Shown in pieces: positions 16,313 through 18,912 of a DNA stretch of 18,912 nucleotides. The stretch spans positions 1 to 18,912 of the forward strand of contig CAYHPY010000073.1 in NCBI GenBank assembly GCA_964358485.1, in the 5' to 3' direction. A program made the position numbers and the translations under genes. Each line of letters opens with the position of its first letter. The stretch's first letter is position 1. Source of the stretch: CAYHPY01 sp964358485. Its GTDB lineage: Bacteria; Elusimicrobiota; Elusimicrobia; UBA1565; UBA9628. The notes beneath the pieces were generated by a model, which worked only from the letters and a program-made list of their open reading frames with translations, was not told the DNA's origin and ran no database searches.

Positions 16313-17250
16313 TTGGCCCGCATCCTCTCGATGAGCTTGCGGTTAAAGGTCTCGGCGGCGAAAAATCCCTGGTTGTGAAGGCGTTGGTTCAAGGAGGCCA
16401 CTTCGATGAGAACCGCGAGATTGCGCCCGGGGCTGACCGGGATGCGGAGCAGGGGAACCTCGACGTCCAAAATGGAGATGGTTTTGCGGTCCAGGCCGAC
16501 CCGTTCGTAATGCGTGCCGGCGTTCCACGCCTCCAGATGGATGGCCAGCTCGATCCGAGTCCGGTCGAGCACCGCCCCGACGCCGAAGAGGAGTTTGACG
16601 TCGATGACGCCCAGGCCCCGGACCTCGATGTGGTGCTTGAGCGGCTCCGGGCAAGTGCCTCGGAGGATTCCCCCGCGCCGGTGCTGGACCTGCACCACGT
16701 CGTCGGCGACCAGGATGTGCCCGCGCTTGAGAAGCTCGAGCGCGCACTCCGATTTGCCGATGCCGGCCTCGCCTTGGATGAGGACCCCGAGGCCGTAGAC
16801 GTCCACCAGGACGCCGTGCAGGCGCGTGGCCGGCGCCAGGCGGTTTTCCAGGACCGCCCCCAGTTCCCCGACCAGGGACGCCGTGTCCAGGGCCGAGCGA
16901 ATCAGGGGAACTCCGTGCCGACGGCAGGCCTGGGCCAAAACCGGGGGCGTCCGGAGATTGTGGGTCAGTATCAGGCAGGGCAGGTCCTCGTGGGCCAACA
17001 TCGCCGATAGGGCTTTTTCGACCGATTTTTGCGGAGCCTTGAGGCAGTAGGACTGTTCGCCGTTGCCGATGATCTGGATGCGTTCGGCGCGGAAGCGCTC
17101 CAAAAATCCGCTGAGCGCCAGGCCGGGACGGTTAAGATCGGAGACCTTGATGCGCCGCCCGATGGAGCGCTCGCCGGCCACGAGCTCCAGCCGGAGGGCG
17201 TCGGCCTGCTCCTTGAGAAGGTCCGCGACGGTGAGCCCGGAGACCGTCAC
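16309..17250 (-). CDS. hprK: HPr kinase/phosphorylase
   Basis: Bifunctional enzyme that phosphorylates HPr on Ser46 with ATP or pyrophosphate and also removes that phosphate. The 313 residues are standard. An N-terminal Mur-like domain covers about residues 1-135. The catalytic part has the conserved LHGVLVDVYGLGVLI (His145), Walker A GEAGIGKS (160-167), LVADDVVQV (Asp183/Asp184) and the HprK signature EVRGLGVIDVKLLFG (209-223). It starts at GTG 17250, seven bases after the hpf stop. The target Ser46 is present in the HPr encoded in the same operon. Confidence 0.96.
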   Translation of the reverse strand: MTVSGLTVADLLKEQADALRLELVAGERSIGRRIKVSDLNRPGLALSGFLERFRAERIQIIGNGEQSYCLKAPQKSVEKALSAMLAHEDLPCLILTHNLRTPPVLAQACRRHGVPLIRSALDTASLVGELGAVLENRLAPATRLHGVLVDVYGLGVLIQGEAGIGKSECALELLKRGHILVADDVVQVQHRRGGILRGTCPEPLKHHIEVRGLGVIDVKLLFGVGAVLDRTRIELAIHLEAWNAGTHYERVGLDRKTISILDVEVPLLRIPVSPGRNLAVLIEVASLNQRLHNQGFFAAETFNRKLIERMRAK

Positions 17251-17257
17251 GGCGGGG

Positions 17258-17794
17258 TCAGCCTTTCTTCACGGGCTGGAGAATCCCGTAGGACTCGTCG
17301 CCGCGGCGGTAGATCACCTGAACGCTGCTGCTCTTGCGTTCCTGAAAGAGCAGGAAGTCATAGCCGAGGGATTCCAGCCGGCGCGCCGCTTCCTCGTGCG
17401 TCATGGGCGAGACCGGCTGCTTAACGACGAAAAATTCCATGTTCCCCAGCCACGGGGCCCCGTCGGCCTCGCCGGGCGCGGCCTCGGCGACGGCCGCGGG
17501 ATTCTTATGGTGGTCGCGCAAGCGCTCTTTGTATTTCTTGAGCTGGGCGTCGATCTTGTCGGAGCCCAGATCCACCGCCGAGTAGAGATCGGCGGCCGTC
17601 GCCAGCGCCCGGAAGGTCTGCCTCGGGGCGTGGATGACGATCTCGGCCTTGTGCGCCCTTTTCTCGATGAACAGGACGACCTGCGCCCAAACGATGTGAT
17701 CGAAATATTTTTGCGCTTTCTCCACTTTCTCCCGGACATAATTGCGAATCGCGGGAGTGATCTTCAAATGGCGTCCGGTAAGGTGAATTTCCAT
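17258..17794 (-). CDS. hpf: Long-form ribosome hibernation promoting factor
   Basis: Binds the 30S decoding centre in resting cells and, in the long form, pairs ribosomes into 100S dimers. The 178 residues have an S30AE domain (1-100: MEIHLTGRHLKITPAIRNYV, YFDHIVWAQVVL, DLYSAVDLGSDKIDAQLKKYKERL). An Ala/Glu-rich linker follows, then the C-terminal dimerisation domain (about 122-178: VVKQPVSPMTHEEAARRLESLGYDFLLFQ and SVQVIYRRGDESYGIL). It is the first gene of the operon, under a strong promoter. GGAG upstream of ATG 17794 is a usable ribosome-binding site. Confidence 0.95.
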   Translation of the reverse strand: MEIHLTGRHLKITPAIRNYVREKVEKAQKYFDHIVWAQVVLFIEKRAHKAEIVIHAPRQTFRALATAADLYSAVDLGSDKIDAQLKKYKERLRDHHKNPAAVAEAAPGEADGAPWLGNMEFFVVKQPVSPMTHEEAARRLESLGYDFLLFQERKSSSVQVIYRRGDESYGILQPVKKG

Positions 17795-17803
17795 GGCGGC
17801 TCC

Positions 17804-17832
17804 ATTAAACCACTTTGACTAAAAGGTGTCAA
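17804..17832 (-). promoter_or_regulatory. Promoter of the hpf-hprK-PTS-lepA-lepB operon
   Basis: On the minus strand, consensus TTGACA (17832-17827), a 17-nt spacer and TTTAAT (17809-17804). The ATG is 9 nt past the -10 box, so the leader is only about 2-3 nt. This is the strongest-looking promoter in the window. Confidence 0.75.
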
Positions 17833-17906
17833 TTCAACGGGCCTGAAGGGCCCTTGGAATATTTTCTTTCTCTATAAACAGGTCATTTTCACGCCGTCGC
17901 GGCGGA

Positions 17907-17935
17907 TTGACTCGGCACAAATAAAAAGATACCAT
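17907..17935 (+). promoter_or_regulatory. Probable dnaA promoter
   Basis: TTGACT (17907-17912), a 17-nt spacer and TACCAT (17930-17935), giving a leader of about 79 nt before the GTG at 18021. A second -10-like TATAAA at 18000-18005 lies close to the start codon. Confidence 0.55.
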
Positions 17936-18008
17936 TTTGGGGCTCCGCTCCGGAACCTTTTTTATATATTTTTAAACGATTATTTTAAATATTTCCGCCT
18001 ATAAAATC

Positions 18009-18017
18009 TGTGGATAA
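18009..18017 (-). promoter_or_regulatory. Perfect DnaA box before dnaA
   Basis: TGTGGATAA on the plus strand is the reverse complement of the consensus box TTATCCACA. It ends 3 nt before the dnaA start codon, so bound DnaA could block its own expression and/or nucleate origin opening. Confidence 0.7.
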
Positions 18018-18020
18018 CCC

Positions 18021-18812
18021 GTGAATAGCCAAGCCATCGACTTGGGCGTCCTTTGGTCCGGCGTCTTGGACAAAATTCGCCTGGAATTCGGCGAGGAAAC
18101 CGCGGAATTGTGGTTCAAGCCGGTTGAGCCCGCGCGCCTGGAGAACGACATTCTCTATGTCAAGGTTCCCAACCGTTTCTTCTCCGACGGCATCCGGGAG
18201 CGCTATCAGAAAAGGTTGGCCTCCGTGCTCAAGGAAATTTCCGGGCGCAATCTCGGCCTGGAATACGAGGTCGAAAAGGATCTAAAAAGCGTCTTGACCC
18301 ACGCCGACCCCCTCCCCCCGCCCGTCCCGCAGTCCGATTTCTCCCTGGGAACGCTCAATCCCCGCTACACCTTCTCCTCCTTCGTCGTCGGGGCGTCCAA
18401 CCGCTTCGCCCACGCCACCGCGGAGTCCATCTCCAAAAGCCCCGGGACCCAGTACAACCCGTATTTCATCTACGGAGGGGTGGGGTTGGGCAAAACCCAT
18501 CTCATGCATTCCCTGGGCAACGCCCTGCGCCGGGAACAGCCCAAGGCCCGCGTCCTTTACACCACCTCGGAGCAGTTCGTCAACGAATTCATCAGGTCCA
18601 TCGGAGACAACCGGACCGAGGATTTCCGCTCCAAGTACCGGCATCTGGACTGCCTCCTGATCGACGACATCCAGTTTCTCATTGGCAAGCACTCCAGCGA
18701 ACAGGAGTTTTTCCACACCTTCAACGCGCTCTTCGAGACCCGCAAGCAAATCGTCATTTCCTCGGACCGCTCCCCCAAGGACATGTCTCCCTCGGAACAG
18801 AGGCTGATCTAG
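18021..18812 (+). CDS. dnaA: Replication initiator DnaA, cut by an in-frame amber codon
   Basis: Initiator ATPase that melts the origin and loads the helicase. The 263 residues before the stop include domain I (1-85, with LWFKPVEPARLENDILYVKVPN), a short linker, and the AAA+ core: YTFSSFVVGASNRFAHA, Walker A GGVGLGKT (152-159), Walker B CLLIDDIQF and sensor 1 IVISSDR (244-250). TAG then replaces the Ser of the conserved RLxSRFEWG motif, just before the arginine-finger Arg. The frame continues with normal DnaA sequence to the window end. The predicted product would lack the arginine finger, sensor 2 and the DNA-binding domain, so it could not initiate replication. DnaA is normally essential, so the stop is probably an error or a suppressed codon. 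The start is GTG. Confidence 0.93.
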   Translation: MNSQAIDLGVLWSGVLDKIRLEFGEETAELWFKPVEPARLENDILYVKVPNRFFSDGIRERYQKRLASVLKEISGRNLGLEYEVEKDLKSVLTHADPLPPPVPQSDFSLGTLNPRYTFSSFVVGASNRFAHATAESISKSPGTQYNPYFIYGGVGLGKTHLMHSLGNALRREQPKARVLYTTSEQFVNEFIRSIGDNRTEDFRSKYRHLDCLLIDDIQFLIGKHSSEQEFFHTFNALFETRKQIVISSDRSPKDMSPSEQRLI

Positions 18813-18912
18813 CGCTTCGAGTGGGGCGTGGGCGCCGACGTCCGGCCGCCGGACTTGGAGACCCGAATCGCCATCCTGCGCAAGAAGGCCGGGGCCGAGC
18901 AACTGGACATCC
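18813..18912 (+). other. dnaA: dnaA frame continuing past the amber codon (runs off the window)
   Basis: In the same frame after TAG 18810-18812 the sequence reads RFEWGVGADVRPPDLETRIAILRKKAGAEQLDI, highly typical of DnaA directly after the missing Ser. TCG to TAG is a single change. No frameshift or decay is seen up to the edge. Confidence 0.85.

Larger units (their letters stand above)
17836..18017. other. AT-rich intergenic region, candidate replication origin
   Basis: Between the divergent hpf operon and dnaA. Positions 17960-18008 are almost pure A/T (runs such as TTTTTTATATATTTTTAAA), a plausible unwinding element, followed by a perfect DnaA box. Genes on both sides point away from it, as expected near an origin. 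A small hairpin (17839-17853, GGGCC/GGCCC) lies at the hpf side. Only one clear DnaA box is visible, so the call is tentative. Confidence 0.45.

Overview
This window looks like a GC-rich bacterial chromosome segment, probably close to the replication origin, from a Gram-negative-type organism. The main clue is one minus-strand operon that joins ribosome hibernation factor, HPr kinase, RapZ, a complete mannose-type PTS (IIA, IIB, IIC, IID), HPr, enzyme I, LepA and signal peptidase. This set recalls Elusimicrobiota and some deltaproteobacterial lineages. The assignment is an inference and cannot be settled from the sequence alone. I see no rRNA, tRNA, insertion sequence or CRISPR array.

Layout. 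Positions 1-1527 (minus) hold a VapBC-type toxin-antitoxin pair followed by the 5' part of clpC, which runs off the left edge. Positions 1561-8215 (plus) hold mostly single genes, several with their own sigma70-like promoter: small secreted proteins of unknown function, an 817-residue fusion of two ATP-grasp ligase halves, a retropepsin-like aspartic protease, a secreted protein whose real start is unclear, a secreted protein with a duplicated cysteine repeat, and a cation diffusion facilitator. Positions 4661-6070 are visibly richer in A+T than their surroundings. Positions 8272-17794 (minus) hold the eleven-gene operon hpf-hprK-rapZ-IIA-IIB-IIC-IID-ptsH-ptsI-lepA-lepB. Most of its junctions are ATGA/GTGA overlaps or gaps under 12 nt, so the genes are probably translationally coupled. 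Positions 17795-18020 are an AT-rich intergenic stretch with divergent promoters and a perfect DnaA box. dnaA then runs rightwards off the window.

How the genes work together. Enzyme I, HPr, IIA and IIB form a phosphoryl chain that feeds the IIC/IID permease. HprK phosphorylates HPr on Ser46, and RapZ and HPF sit in the same transcript, so carbon and energy status may be tied to ribosome hibernation, translation (LepA) and protein export (LepB).

Striking points. Two normally essential or highly conserved genes, lepA and dnaA, each carry one in-frame stop at a conserved codon, with the homologous reading frame continuing perfectly afterwards; both fit a C-to-A change on the plus strand. Several plus-strand genes have a -10 box 5-6 nt before the start codon, which predicts leaderless mRNAs. 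The double ATP-grasp protein is the best candidate for an undescribed enzyme.
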